Source of the DNA: Propionivibrio dicarboxylicus
GTDB lineage: Bacteria > Pseudomonadota > Gammaproteobacteria > Burkholderiales > Rhodocyclaceae
Assembly (NCBI GenBank): GCA_945902805.1
Contig: CAMDMZ010000004.1
Span: 62,001-126,000, forward strand
Length of the DNA: 64,000 bases
Direction of reading: 5' to 3'
The translations under genes and the position numbers were made by a program. How positions within the stretch are numbered: the first letter of the stretch is position 1; each line of letters begins with the position of its first letter. The notes under the pieces are model-generated. The model was not told the DNA's origin, searched no databases, and saw only the letters and a list, made by a program, of their open reading frames with translations. Below, in pieces: positions 48,068-57,465 of the stretch.

Positions 48068-49165
48068 ATGCAGGACTCAACACGCTACGAAGAACTGAAA
48101 CGGACTCTCCACGCCACCCCTAAGACCTGGTTGATAACCGGAGTCGCCGGCTTTATCGGTAGTAATCTGCTCGAGACATTACTAACGCTCAATCAGCGTG
48201 TCGTCGGTCTTGATAATTTTGCTACGGGCCATCGCCACAATCTTGCCGCCGCCGTTGACGATGCTAGCCAGTCAGATGGCTGGACGGGTCGTCCGCGCTC
48301 CGAACTTGAGTCCTTGTTTCACTTCATCGAAGGTGACATCCGAGATCTGGACACCTGTCGCCAGGCTATGACCTGGCAGCACGGCGATACGCGCATCCCG
48401 GTTGATTACTTGCTTCACCAAGCGGCACTTGGCAGTGTTCCGCGCTCGATCGATGACCCAATCACCACCAACCAGGCGAATATCGACGGCTATCTCAATA
48501 TGTTGGTGGCTGCGCGCGATGCAAAGGTCAGCCGCTTTGTCTATGCCGCCAGCAGTTCGACCTACGGCGATCATCCCGATCTGCCAAAAATCGAAGACCG
48601 GATCGGCAATCCATTGTCGCCCTATGCCGTCACCAAGGTAGTCAATGAGTTGTACGCCGATGTCTTTGCACGCACCTATGGATTCAGGTCGATCGGGCTG
48701 CGCTACTTCAATATCTTCGGCAAACGGCAAGATCCCAATGGCGCCTACGCCGCAGTCATCCCAAAGTGGATCGACGCCATGATCGCTAACCAGCCCGTGT
48801 ATATCAATGGCGATGGCGAGACTAGCCGCGATTTTTGCTACATCGCCAATACCATACAGGCCAATCTGCTCGCGGCCACGACTGAAAATCCCGACGCCAC
48901 CAATCAGGTTTACAACGTTGCCGTAGGAGATCGCACGACGCTCAACGATCTCTGCGGATTCCTTCTCAAGCACTTGGCCGAAGCCTACCCCCATCTCAAC
49001 GACTACAAGCCAATCTATCGTGAGTTTCGTGCCGGCGATGTGCGCCATTCATTAGCCGATATCGGCAAGGCGGTCCGCCTGCTTGGCTATGCACCCAGTT
49101 ATCGGATCGACGCCGGATTGAAAGAGTCGATGGCCTGGTATGTCGCTCATCTTGACCCTGCCTAA
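48068..49165 (+). CDS. tviC: UDP-N-acetylglucosamine(uronate) 4-epimerase (TviC/WbpP-type)
   Basis: 365 residues from ATG 48068, preceded by GGAAGG. The NAD motif is [12 protein letters not shown], the catalytic motif is [11 protein letters not shown], and [21 protein letters not shown] is typical of the WbpP/TviC branch. Together with tviB it makes UDP-GalNAcA for the repeat unit. The gap to tviB is 33 bases. Confidence 0.92.
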   Translation: MQDSTRYEELKRTLHATPKTWLITGVAGFIGSNLLETLLTLNQRVVGLDNFATGHRHNLAAAVDDASQSDGWTGRPRSELESLFHFIEGDIRDLDTCRQAMTWQHGDTRIPVDYLLHQAALGSVPRSIDDPITTNQANIDGYLNMLVAARDAKVSRFVYAASSSTYGDHPDLPKIEDRIGNPLSPYAVTKVVNELYADVFARTYGFRSIGLRYFNIFGKRQDPNGAYAAVIPKWIDAMIANQPVYINGDGETSRDFCYIANTIQANLLAATTENPDATNQVYNVAVGDRTTLNDLCGFLLKHLAEAYPHLNDYKPIYREFRAGDVRHSLADIGKAVRLLGYAPSYRIDAGLKESMAWYVAHLDPA

Positions 49166-49176
49166 CGCGCAAGCTC

Positions 49177-50343
49177 ATGCCTCGACCAGATGATCCGCGA
49201 CCGCTGGTCGTTCACGTCTTCTATCGTTTCGATGTTGGCGGTCTGGAAAACGGCGTCGTCAATCTGATCAATCATATGCCGGCCGACGCCTACCGGCATG
49301 CCATCATCGCCCTGACCGAGATCACCGATTTCCACAAGCGCATTGCACGCGATGATGTCCAGTTCATCAGTCTGAACAAACCACCGGGGCATTTGTATCG
49401 CCTCTATCCGCGCCTATATCGCATCTTCCGCGATCTCAAGCCGGCCATCGTGCATAGCCGTAACCTTGCCGCATTGGAAGTCACCGTGCCGGCCTGGGCC
49501 GCCGGTGTGCCCGTGCGCGTGCACGGCGAGCATGGTCGCGATGTGGGCGATCTCGATGGCTCCAATCGCAAGTACCAGTGGGTACGTCGTGCCTACAACC
49601 CCTTCGTGACCCACTTCATTGCCCTGTCGCGTGATCTCGGTAGCTATTTGATTGATCGTGTCGGTATTCCCGAGCGCAAGGTCGCGCAGATCTACAACGG
49701 GGTCGACGCCAGCCGCTTTCATCCTGGCGCTGCATTGGCAGCTATCGCGGACTGCCCATTTCAGCGTCCTGACCATTGGCTGGTCGGTACTGTTGGGCGC
49801 ATGCAGACCGTCAAGGACCAAACATTGCTGGCCCGCGCTTTTATCCGTGCGCTAGAATTGGCTCCTGAACTCAAGTCGCGTCTGCGACTGGTCATGATCG
49901 GCGACGGCCCCTTGCGTGCCGAGGCGCAAGGATTGCTCGACCGCGCCGGCGTCGCCGACCTGGCCTGGCTACCAGGAGAGCGCCACGATGTCGCCGATGT
50001 CTTGCGTGGCCTCGACTGTTTTGTCCTGCCCTCGCTGGCCGAAGGCATTTCCAACACCATACTCGAAGCCATGGCCTCGGGCTTGCCGGTGATTGCCACG
50101 CGTGTTGGAGGAAACCCGGAACTCGTCATCGAAGGAGCCACCGGTGCGCTGGTGCCTGTGGGTGATCCCGAAGCGATGGCGCAGGCAATCCTCACCTATG
50201 CTCACCAGCCCGAATACGCCCGCACCGCCGGGCAGGCTGGCCGCACTGAAATCGAACGCCGCTTTAGCATGGGTGCCATGATGGGGGCGTATCAATCGCT
50301 CTATGATCGGTTACTATCCAAAGCAAAGCACCAGAATCGATAA
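49177..50343 (+). CDS. XrtA-system glycosyltransferase, TIGR03088-like
   Basis: 388 residues, GT4 family: VVHVFYRFDVGGLENGVVNL near the start, VPVRVHGEHGRDVGDLDG in the middle, and EGISNTILEAMASGLPVIAT at the donor site. It matches the glycosyltransferase next to the amidotransferase in exosortase A loci. It starts 11 bases after tviC and ends 8 bases before the second amidotransferase. Confidence 0.93.
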   Translation: MPRPDDPRPLVVHVFYRFDVGGLENGVVNLINHMPADAYRHAIIALTEITDFHKRIARDDVQFISLNKPPGHLYRLYPRLYRIFRDLKPAIVHSRNLAALEVTVPAWAAGVPVRVHGEHGRDVGDLDGSNRKYQWVRRAYNPFVTHFIALSRDLGSYLIDRVGIPERKVAQIYNGVDASRFHPGAALAAIADCPFQRPDHWLVGTVGRMQTVKDQTLLARAFIRALELAPELKSRLRLVMIGDGPLRAEAQGLLDRAGVADLAWLPGERHDVADVLRGLDCFVLPSLAEGISNTILEAMASGLPVIATRVGGNPELVIEGATGALVPVGDPEAMAQAILTYAHQPEYARTAGQAGRTEIERRFSMGAMMGAYQSLYDRLLSKAKHQNR

Positions 50344-50351
50344 CCAAGACT

Positions 50352-52256
50352 ATGTGCGGCATTACCGGCATTTTTGATACCCGAGGCAAGCGCGATATTG
50401 ATCGCGCCGTGCTGCATCGGATGAACGAAACCCAGTTCCATCGTGGTCCGGATGAGGGTGGGTTGCACATTGAGCCGGGGGTTGGTCTCGGCCATCGGCG
50501 GCTGTCCATCATCGATCTCTCTACCGGCCAGCAACCGCTCTACAACGAAGACAACACGGTCTGCGTCGTCTTCAACGGCGAGATCTACAACTACCAGGAG
50601 CTGATTCCCGAGCTGCAGACGCTGGGACATGTGTTCCATACCCGCAGCGATACCGAAGTGATTGTTCACGCCTGGGAGGCATGGGGCGACGCCTGTGTCG
50701 AGCGTTTCCGTGGCATGTTCGCTTTCGCCCTGTGGGATCGAAACCGCGAAACCCTGTTTCTCGCCCGCGACCGGTTGGGTGTGAAGCCGCTGTTTTACGC
50801 CCTGCTTGATGACGGAACTTTTCTCTTTGGCTCGGAACTGAAATCGATTCTGGCCCATGGCGGACTCAAGCGCGACATCGACCCGCTGGCCGTCGAAGAA
50901 TACTTTGCCCTCGGTTACGTCGCTGAACCCCGTAGTATTTTCCGCCAGGCCAAAAAGCTGCCGCCCGCCTGTACCCTAAAAGTCGGTCGTGGCGGGACGG
51001 CGCTGCAGGCACTCCAGCCGCGCGAATACTGGGATGTACGCTTCACCCTTGATGCCCGCATCGATCCCGCCGAAGCCTGCCACGAACTCGAGCGGCGGCT
51101 GACCGAATCCATCCGCCTGCGCATGATTTCCGAGGTGCCGCTTGGCGCGTTTCTGTCCGGTGGTGTCGATTCCAGTGCCGTCGTAGCGATGATGGCCGGG
51201 CTGACCGATGCCCCCGTCAATACCTGCTCGATCTCGTTTTCAGACCCCGCGTACGATGAGGCGGTGTTCGCGCAGAAGGTAGCCGACCGCTACCGCACAC
51301 GCCACTTCGTGGATACCGTCGAAAGCGACGACTTCGATCTCATCGATACCCTGGCCAAGCTCTACGACGAGCCCTACGCCGACAGTTCCGCCATCCCCAC
51401 TTACCGCGTTTGCCAACTGGCGCGAAAGCATGTGACCGTCGCACTTTCCGGCGATGGCGGCGACGAAAGTTTCGGTGGCTATCGTCGCTATTCGCTGCAT
51501 CTCATGGAAGAACAAATGCGTGCTGCCCTGCCACTGGGGCTACGCCGCCCGCTATTTGGCACACTGGGACGGCTTTACCCCAAGGCCGACTGGGCACCCC
51601 GCGTCTTCCGGGCCAAGACGACCTTCGAAGGGCTCGCACGTACCTCGGTCGAAGCCTACTTTCACAGCATTTCGGTCATTCGCAACGTTCAACGCAACCA
51701 GATTTACAGCCCCGCTTTCAAAGCTGCACTCGGTGGTTACAACGCGCAGCAGGTCTTCGATCGCCACGCCGCCAACGCGGGTACCGACGATCCACTAGCG
51801 CTCATCCAGTACCTTGACCTGCACACCTATCTCATTGGCGACATCAACACCAAGGTCGACCGCGCCAGCATGGCACACTCGCTCGAAGTGCGCGAACCGC
51901 TGATGGATCACCCGCTGGTCGAATGGCTGGCCACGCTACCGAGTTCGTTCAAGATGCGCGGTAGCGAAAGCAAATACCTGCTCAAGAAAGCCATGGAGCC
52001 GCATTTGCCGCACGACATCATGTATCGTCCCAAAATGGGCTTTGCTGTGCCGCTGGCACGCTGGTTCCGTGGCCCTCTGCGCCAACGTGTGCGCGACCAA
52101 CTGCTCGGCGGCCCCATGCTCGAAACCGGTTGGTTCAACCATGATGCGATCCGCCAGATCGTCGACCAACACGAAACCGGCCAACGCGATCACAGCACCC
52201 CGATCTGGGTTCTACTGATGTTTGCTGCCTTCCTTCGCAAGAACGAAGCAAACTAG
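50352..52256 (+). CDS. XrtA-system asparagine-synthase-like amidotransferase, copy 2
   Basis: 634 residues starting at MCGITGIFD with the N-terminal nucleophile Cys2 and the pyrophosphate loop [11 protein letters not shown]. It is similar to copy 1 over its full length. The clearest difference is a three-residue longer loop near residue 215 (LKVGRGGTALQAL) that coincides with the 26-bp repeat. Two copies may amidate two different acidic sugars or positions. Confidence 0.93.
   Translation: MCGITGIFDTRGKRDIDRAVLHRMNETQFHRGPDEGGLHIEPGVGLGHRRLSIIDLSTGQQPLYNEDNTVCVVFNGEIYNYQELIPELQTLGHVFHTRSDTEVIVHAWEAWGDACVERFRGMFAFALWDRNRETLFLARDRLGVKPLFYALLDDGTFLFGSELKSILAHGGLKRDIDPLAVEEYFALGYVAEPRSIFRQAKKLPPACTLKVGRGGTALQALQPREYWDVRFTLDARIDPAEACHELERRLTESIRLRMISEVPLGAFLSGGVDSSAVVAMMAGLTDAPVNTCSISFSDPAYDEAVFAQKVADRYRTRHFVDTVESDDFDLIDTLAKLYDEPYADSSAIPTYRVCQLARKHVTVALSGDGGDESFGGYRRYSLHLMEEQMRAALPLGLRRPLFGTLGRLYPKADWAPRVFRAKTTFEGLARTSVEAYFHSISVIRNVQRNQIYSPAFKAALGGYNAQQVFDRHAANAGTDDPLALIQYLDLHTYLIGDINTKVDRASMAHSLEVREPLMDHPLVEWLATLPSSFKMRGSESKYLLKKAMEPHLPHDIMYRPKMGFAVPLARWFRGPLRQRVRDQLLGGPMLETGWFNHDAIRQIVDQHETGQRDHSTPIWVLLMFAAFLRKNEAN
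50979..51004 (+). repeat. 26-bp interspersed repeat, copy D
   Basis: AAAGTCGGTCGTGGCGGGAC then GGCGCT. It is read in sense as KVGRGGTA inside the second amidotransferase, at a loop three residues longer than in the paralogue at 42059. Confidence 0.7.
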
Positions 52257-52286
52257 ACCCGATTTTGCTATCCAATTCTCTGCTAA

Positions 52287-53471
52287 ATGAAAATTCTCTA
52301 CCACCATCGCACCGCATCCAAAGATGGACAGGCGGTGCACATCGAAGAAATGATTTGCGCGCTACGCGAACTTGGGCATGATGTGCGTGTTGTCGGCCCA
52401 ACCGGTAGCGCTTCCGGGGGGAGCATGGGTGATGACGCTACCTGGGTCCACAAACTCAAGGCCGCCCTGCCGAAAGCCGCTTACGAACTCCTCGAACTCA
52501 CCTATACCCTGCTCGCCTACCGGCGCCTTGCCGCCGCCGCGCGCGAATTTCACCCCGATATCATTTACGAACGCTACAACCTGTTCCTTCTTGCCGGCGC
52601 AATGCTCAGGCGCAAACTCGGCATTCCGTTACTGCTCGAAGTTAACGCCCCGCTCGCCGAAGAGCGGGGTCGATTTGGCGGGCTTGGCCTCCCGTGGCTT
52701 GCTCGCTGGGCCGAGCGCCGCGCCTGGCAAAACGCGGACTTCGTCCTTCCCGTAACCAAGGTGTTAGCTGGGCACGTCCTTGCTGTCGGTGTTTCACCGC
52801 AGCGTATTTCTGTCATCCCGAACGGCATCAACCGTGCCCACTTTGCCGCTGCGCCCGCGCCCGAGGAAGCCAAGCGCACTCTCGGTCTATCCGGTGCGCT
52901 CGTTCTCGGTTTTACCGGCTTTATTCGTGACTGGCATGGCGTCGACCGCGTCATTCGCTGGATGGCATCGGTTGATGCCCCGGCTAATGCGGTGCTTATG
53001 GTTGTGGGCGATGGACCCGTGCGCGCCGATCTTGAACGCCTTGCCGCCGAACTCAAGCTGAAGGATCGCGTACGCTTCACTGGTGTGATCGATCGCGATC
53101 GCGTACCGGAGTATGTTGCCGCCTTCGACATCGCCCTGCAACCAGCTGTTGTCGCCTACGCCTCCCCGCTCAAACTCTTCGAATACCTTGCCCTCGGCAA
53201 ACCCGTCATCGCTCCGCGTCAGCCCAACATCGAAGAAATTCTCACCGATGGTGACAATGCTCTCCTCTTCGATGCCCATCAACCGGTTGCCTTCGAACGT
53301 ACGCTGACCCGCCTGTGTGCAGACTCGGCGTTGCGCACGCAACTCGCTGCCGCCGCCACATCCACCATTGATCGTCTCGATCTCACTTGGCTGGGGAATG
53401 CCAAACGGGTCACCGCACTACACAGTAGATCATGCTCGAATAGTGACCTACGGAATGATTGCCTAGAGTAG
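52287..53471 (+). CDS. XrtA-system glycosyltransferase, GT4 family
   Basis: 394 residues: MKILYHHRTASKDGQAVHIE, then FTGFIRDWHGVDRVI and SPLKLFEYLALGKPVIAP at the donor site. It is the last gene of the exopolysaccharide operon. The final 20 or so residues (HSRSCSNSDLRNDCLE) look unlike a folded glycosyltransferase end and may be read-through into unrelated DNA at the island edge. Confidence 0.9.
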   Translation: MKILYHHRTASKDGQAVHIEEMICALRELGHDVRVVGPTGSASGGSMGDDATWVHKLKAALPKAAYELLELTYTLLAYRRLAAAAREFHPDIIYERYNLFLLAGAMLRRKLGIPLLLEVNAPLAEERGRFGGLGLPWLARWAERRAWQNADFVLPVTKVLAGHVLAVGVSPQRISVIPNGINRAHFAAAPAPEEAKRTLGLSGALVLGFTGFIRDWHGVDRVIRWMASVDAPANAVLMVVGDGPVRADLERLAAELKLKDRVRFTGVIDRDRVPEYVAAFDIALQPAVVAYASPLKLFEYLALGKPVIAPRQPNIEEILTDGDNALLFDAHQPVAFERTLTRLCADSALRTQLAAAATSTIDRLDLTWLGNAKRVTALHSRSCSNSDLRNDCLE

Positions 53472-53601
53472 AAGACGGGCTTTCACCTGTCTTTCCTCCG
53501 CAAATCTGCATGCGATTCTCCGGCCTATGGCATTTCGATGATATTCATACCGAGGCGTGCGTTGAGCGCCAGCGCGTTGACTGTCGTGCAAGTGACCTTT
53601 T

Positions 53602-54894
53602 TCAAGGCAAATGCTCTTGCAAGATTTTCCCAAGATTCGGGGATGCCACCTCATCGAGATGTCGGAAGGCCGACGCGATTGCCACAATTTCACGGCCCGC
53701 AACACCATAGCTTTCGAAGCGAACTCTCCACTCGCGTACAACACGCCAGATCCGATCGATGATTCCCAGTGCGTCCTGCCGGGTGATGCCAAACCTGGCA
53801 TGACCTGACAGAGCGTTATCGAGCGTTGCTATTCGTCCCTGTTGGCCGACACTTAGGTGCAAATGGCGCTCAGTCGCCAGCATGGGGCACGGCATAACAT
53901 CGTACAAGGGCGACAGCCGCCATGAACGCATATCTGCTTCCCAAAGAAATGCATGGTTACGTAGATGATCGTCGTCGTTGGTGACAAAGATATTGAACAC
54001 CATCCGGCCAAAGAGTTCGCGGCAGCCGGGCTTGATGGATTGCTCGTCCGTTCGGGCGCGAATCACATCGGCAATGTCGGCGTAGCTTTTATCGCGCGAC
54101 TGCGATTCGTGGCAGCCCAGCATCGTCAGGGCACTGACCATGTGATGCCGATGCTGCACACCACCCACCAAGCTACGATCGAAGCGCTGAATCAGCATGA
54201 CGGTCTTGCCGCCGATCGTCTCTGTCTTCACGGCTGGAACATCCAGGCCCGCTGCATCGGCCAACTGTAAGGTGGCAGACTCAATGGCAGGTACGTCGAT
54301 CCGCTCGCCATGAGAACGGAACTTTGCTAACCAGAGCACGCCGGCATCATCCTCCACGCCAGCCTTGGGGCGCATGCCGCCTAATTGGCTACCCGCGAGA
54401 AAGATATCTTCCAACTGTGCAGGTATCGGCAAACCTTGCTCAATGCGATCCGCCGCCTCCATCAGGTATTCCAGTCGATGAATGCTGTTGCGCACCAACA
54501 CAGGGGAAGCATCGAGCGAGCGACGAATATCCAGCGCACCCACACGTTGGCTTCCCGCCTCCAGCAGATAGGTCGATTCCGGCAGGCCATTCGGTGGTGC
54601 CTTCAAGCGGGATTCGATCACACGCCGACCCCAGGCATCAGGGGCGGCGTCACGAATCCCCCCGAACAGGGTCAATCCTTCGACGGGACGAAGCTCCTTG
54701 CCGCGCACAGCGGCGCGATCCGCGATAGACAAACTGACGGGATCAATTTCAACGGCTTGCGGACGATCAAGATAGAGCGTTCCATACCTGAAATCTGAGG
54801 TCAGCACCTCGGTGCCCGTTTCTGCCATGGTCAGCAGCCCTGCAGGAACAAAGCGATCATCCAGATGGGCAAATACGGCAAGCGTAGTGGCCAT
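53602..54894 (-). CDS. hipA: HipA-family toxin (serine/threonine kinase of a type II TA system)
   Basis: 430 residues with the HipA fold: N-terminal FGGIRDAAPDAWGRRV, Gly-rich GSQLGGMRPKA, catalytic loop FNIFVTNDDDHLRNHAFL and the metal motif LSPLYDVMP. HipA toxins phosphorylate tRNA-synthetase or other targets. It overlaps the HipB stop by one base, so antitoxin precedes toxin. It appears intact. The 130-base gap to the left (53472-53601), between converging genes, holds nothing recognised. Confidence 0.93.
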   Translation of the reverse strand: MATTLAVFAHLDDRFVPAGLLTMAETGTEVLTSDFRYGTLYLDRPQAVEIDPVSLSIADRAAVRGKELRPVEGLTLFGGIRDAAPDAWGRRVIESRLKAPPNGLPESTYLLEAGSQRVGALDIRRSLDASPVLVRNSIHRLEYLMEAADRIEQGLPIPAQLEDIFLAGSQLGGMRPKAGVEDDAGVLWLAKFRSHGERIDVPAIESATLQLADAAGLDVPAVKTETIGGKTVMLIQRFDRSLVGGVQHRHHMVSALTMLGCHESQSRDKSYADIADVIRARTDEQSIKPGCRELFGRMVFNIFVTNDDDHLRNHAFLWEADMRSWRLSPLYDVMPCPMLATERHLHLSVGQQGRIATLDNALSGHARFGITRQDALGIIDRIWRVVREWRVRFESYGVAGREIVAIASAFRHLDEVASPNLGKILQEHLP

Positions 54895-55235
54895 CAGAAA
54901 TCCAGTTCTTTCAGTTCTGCTTGGGATAGCGTTCGTGCCCGCTTGGGCAGGCTTTCATGCTCCATCGCCAGCACGGCGGGGTCATCGGCCGTCAGGAGCG
55001 AAACCAAGGTCTTGCCCGGAGCAATCGCATCCAGATACCTCACCACCTGACCGATGGAGACTGATGCCGAACCGTTTTCAATCAATGATGCCGTTGCCCG
55101 GGAAATGCCGGCCCGACTCGCCGCCTCGGATTGCCGTACACGACGTGCGACTCGCACCTTGCTCAACCGCGAGCCAAGCTCCATCAGTTGTGCCTTGAGT
55201 GTGGGTGGTATGGCTGAATTTTGGTCGATCTTCAT
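54894..55235 (-). CDS. hipB: HipB-like helix-turn-helix antitoxin
   Basis: 113 residues with an XRE-type helix-turn-helix (RQSEAASRAGISRATASLIENGSAS). It represses its own operon and neutralises HipA. The C-terminal tail (RARTLSQAELKELDF) fits a short HipB extension. Upstream bases (TTGTCGATTTAATGTGACA) are AT-rich and probably hold the promoter/operator. Confidence 0.9.
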   Translation of the reverse strand: MKIDQNSAIPPTLKAQLMELGSRLSKVRVARRVRQSEAASRAGISRATASLIENGSASVSIGQVVRYLDAIAPGKTLVSLLTADDPAVLAMEHESLPKRARTLSQAELKELDF

Positions 55236-55700
55236 ATTGTCGATTTAATGTGACACAAATGACTTAATGCCAACATTAACAGACACGCTACCAAAAATCA
55301 ATCGACCTGTCCGTTATTTCATGCGCAATGAAGACATAGTCTGCTTTAAGAGGCAATGGAACCAATTATCTGATGCTTGTTATCATCGAATATTGGATTG
55401 CAGGGCCATGCATCAGCCATATTTAGCTTCGCACGATCTCACCTCAATCGTTAGGCAATGTGCGGTTTCAAAGCGGTGCATGGGGCAACGCTCGAGGGGC
55501 CCACGCAAAATCTAACGATTAGGTGGCGTTAAACCCACGATCTGAATATCGAAGCGACTCTCGCCGCTTCATACGGCGAGAAATCCAGCGTTATATAACT
55601 TCGCGCCGATGGTTGATGTCAGCCAAAATGCTATCGGTCCCCGGGGAATTGAGGGCGCCGGGCGACGGTAATCGTGGTCTGGCCGTTGTTGGTTAGTCGA
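55236..55700. other. Non-coding gap with one inverted repeat
   Basis: 465 bases, low GC on the left. It has a perfect inverted repeat TCTCGCCG-CTTCATA-CGGCGAGA at 55559-55581 without a T-run. An open frame at 55267-55515 has no ribosome-binding site or recognisable domain and is probably chance. No tRNA or att-like signal was seen. Confidence 0.5.
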
Positions 55701-56531
55701 TCAGCCCAATAGATTCACCAACTTGGTGACATTATTTCTGAAACTATGGATCACCATATGGGGAGCCGTCGGGATGCTTCGGCCGTCGAGTACATCATGC
55801 ATCATCGTGACGGCCAGCGCCGCGATGGTGAAACTACCGACGGCAACTTGCGAGGCCGGGCAGGGCTTTCCGTCTTCCATAATGGTGAGCGCCTTGGCAA
55901 TCTGCTCGACCACCTGAGCGTCCAGGTGGGCGCCAATGCGCTGGATGATGGATGCAAAAACGTTGGTGTAATGGGCGCCGCCATCGGCATCGGCGCTGGC
56001 GACATCACCAGCAACCACGTCGGCCAGCGACATACCGGAGCCGGCAGGGAAATAAAGCACGCCGGCACCAAATCCAATCGATAGCGCGGTAAAGAGTTCA
56101 ACATTGCGGTTCTTGGCGCTGGTGTGCAGACTCAGGATCGCCTCAAGATCAAGGAAGTCGACCGTATCGAAGACGATGTCCGCTTTCGCGACAATGGCGT
56201 CCGTATTGGTCGGAGTCAGGTATTCCTGTATCGCTTCCACCTGCGCTTCGGGGTTGATGCGAAGAATCTTGTCTTTCAGCCCTTCAACCTTCGACTTGCC
56301 GATATCCGCAAATTCGTAAAACTGGCGGTTCAGGTTATGCGCATCGACCACATCACCGTCGACCAGGACAAACTTTTCGAAACCCATTCGGGCGGCACAC
56401 ACGGCGACGCTGCTGCCGATGCCGCATCCTGCAATCAGCAAAGTCTTTTTGCGCATGGTAGCCTGGGTCGCGGGGCTAACGTAGCCACTGTTACGCGTGA
56501 CAAAGGTGTCGTAGTTGAATTGCACTGACAT
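55701..56531 (-). CDS. Stand-alone ThiF/E1-like adenylyltransferase
   Basis: 276 residues. The nucleotide motif is LLIAGCGIGSSVAV, followed by HNLNRQFYEF (arginine finger), GKSKVEGLKDKI (active Lys) and FDTVDFLDLE. These are the adenylation residues of MoeB/ThiF/UBA-type enzymes. The zinc CxxC pairs and a clear catalytic-Cys domain are not seen. The AGGAGG box at 56536-56541 is strong. No ubiquitin-like, ThiS/MoaD-like or JAB protease gene is adjacent, so the substrate is unknown. Confidence 0.85.
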   Translation of the reverse strand: MSVQFNYDTFVTRNSGYVSPATQATMRKKTLLIAGCGIGSSVAVCAARMGFEKFVLVDGDVVDAHNLNRQFYEFADIGKSKVEGLKDKILRINPEAQVEAIQEYLTPTNTDAIVAKADIVFDTVDFLDLEAILSLHTSAKNRNVELFTALSIGFGAGVLYFPAGSGMSLADVVAGDVASADADGGAHYTNVFASIIQRIGAHLDAQVVEQIAKALTIMEDGKPCPASQVAVGSFTIAALAVTMMHDVLDGRSIPTAPHMVIHSFRNNVTKLVNLLG

Positions 56532-56650
56532 GGAGTACCTCCTGATTAGGTCACAATACGGTTAGCGTGAACACACGCCTCGAGACAACGTGAAAGCGTG
56601 TAGTTTGGCGTTGATTTATGCGCTTGTCCAGCACCATGAGCGGGGTTTCG

Positions 56651-56980
56651 TCAGCGCCATGCGCGCGAAAATACATCATCGAGCGCCACGATGATGATGT
56701 CCCCGCGTTCAGCCAACCATCCAACAAGCTCGCCGAGTGAGGCAATCTCTACGGACGTCATTTCAAGTGGATTCAGGATCACGTCGGTGCCGGCAAACGT
56801 AAAGGTGGGATTGACGGGATTGGCCGGGAATTTGATCGACCCCTATGTCTGGGCGGTGGCGACCAAAGGGATAACAATCCTTCGGCGTCGGTCGTCACAA
56901 GTAGCGGACTGGACGATCACGACAAACGGTATCACCGCCGAATTGCGGCCGGTATTTCGATGGACGTCGAACTGACTCAC
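56651..56980 (-). pseudogene. ccdB: Decayed CcdB-type toxin gene
   Basis: Reading from GTG 56980 gives SQFDVHRNTGRNSAVIPFVV and RRRIVIPLVATAQT, then an in-frame TAG at 56843-56845. The same frame then continues with NPTFTFAGTDVILNPLEMTS and LAERGDIIIVALDDVFSRAW to a stop at 56651. The 110-codon length and motifs match CcdB gyrase poisons. The internal stop suggests an inactive gene. The start overlaps the CcdA stop by 4 bases. Confidence 0.82.
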
Positions 56981-57230
56981 AGCGTCGAATGTTCGTCGGC
57001 GAACGAACCATGACGTTCTTCAAACTGGTTCCAGGTTTCTGATACCAAGGCGTATAGCGCGCGCGTTTCCTGGCGCACGACCATCTCTCGCGCAACGAAC
57101 TCGGCGAGGAGCGTATCTACCGTCGCAGATAAATTGTTGGTGACTGTCGTGCTTGTTCAACATTACGTTCATTCAGCGTGAGATGGACGGGGCGCTTCAG
57201 CGCTGAAGAACTATAAGAAACTGTTTTCAC
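56977..57230 (-). pseudogene. ccdA: Decayed CcdA-type antitoxin gene
   Basis: GTG 57230, preceded by GGAGGTG, gives KTVSYSSSALKRPVHLTLNE and then RNVEQARQ before the frame breaks near 57145. A one-base shift restores NLSATVDTLLAEFVAREM, ETRALYALVSETWNQFEERH and GSFADEHSTL to the stop at 56977. The C-terminal part matches CcdA antitoxins. One frameshift makes it a pseudogene unless the sequence has an error. Confidence 0.8.
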
Positions 57231-57304
57231 GGCGCACCTCCGGTGCGGATCATTTGTGCATGGTCTCGGCTATGCAAAATTCGCCAATGATCTGATGTGG
57301 GCGT

Positions 57305-57400
57305 CAAAAACCCCACCCGTTGCGGGAGGCAGGTTTCTGGGAGACGGCCCTCGGAGAGTTGAGGGCTAGGAGTGACGGGTAACCGGCGTCTGACCTCCAA
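57305..57400 (-). other. Structured repeat element, copy E1 (possible RNA)
   Basis: Three stem-loops in order on the plus strand: about 57313-57329; GCCCTC/GAGGGC at 57347-57366; and GACG/CGTC at 57374-57390 with a GGTAACCGG loop. The order, linkers and loop motif match copy E2 at 57953. On the minus strand the first hairpin is followed by TTTTT, like a terminator. The flanking gap from 57231 to 57615 also holds the inverted repeat at 57466 and no gene. Confidence 0.55.
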
Positions 57401-57465
57401 AACTTGAATATTTGTAACTACCCAGGTCAGGCAATTGCATTTAACTTGCTGTTTTAGCGAGACTA

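Noticed and set aside
55267-55515. 82-codon open frame in the gap after hipB
   Set aside because: Composition and lack of ribosome-binding site or domain suggest chance.
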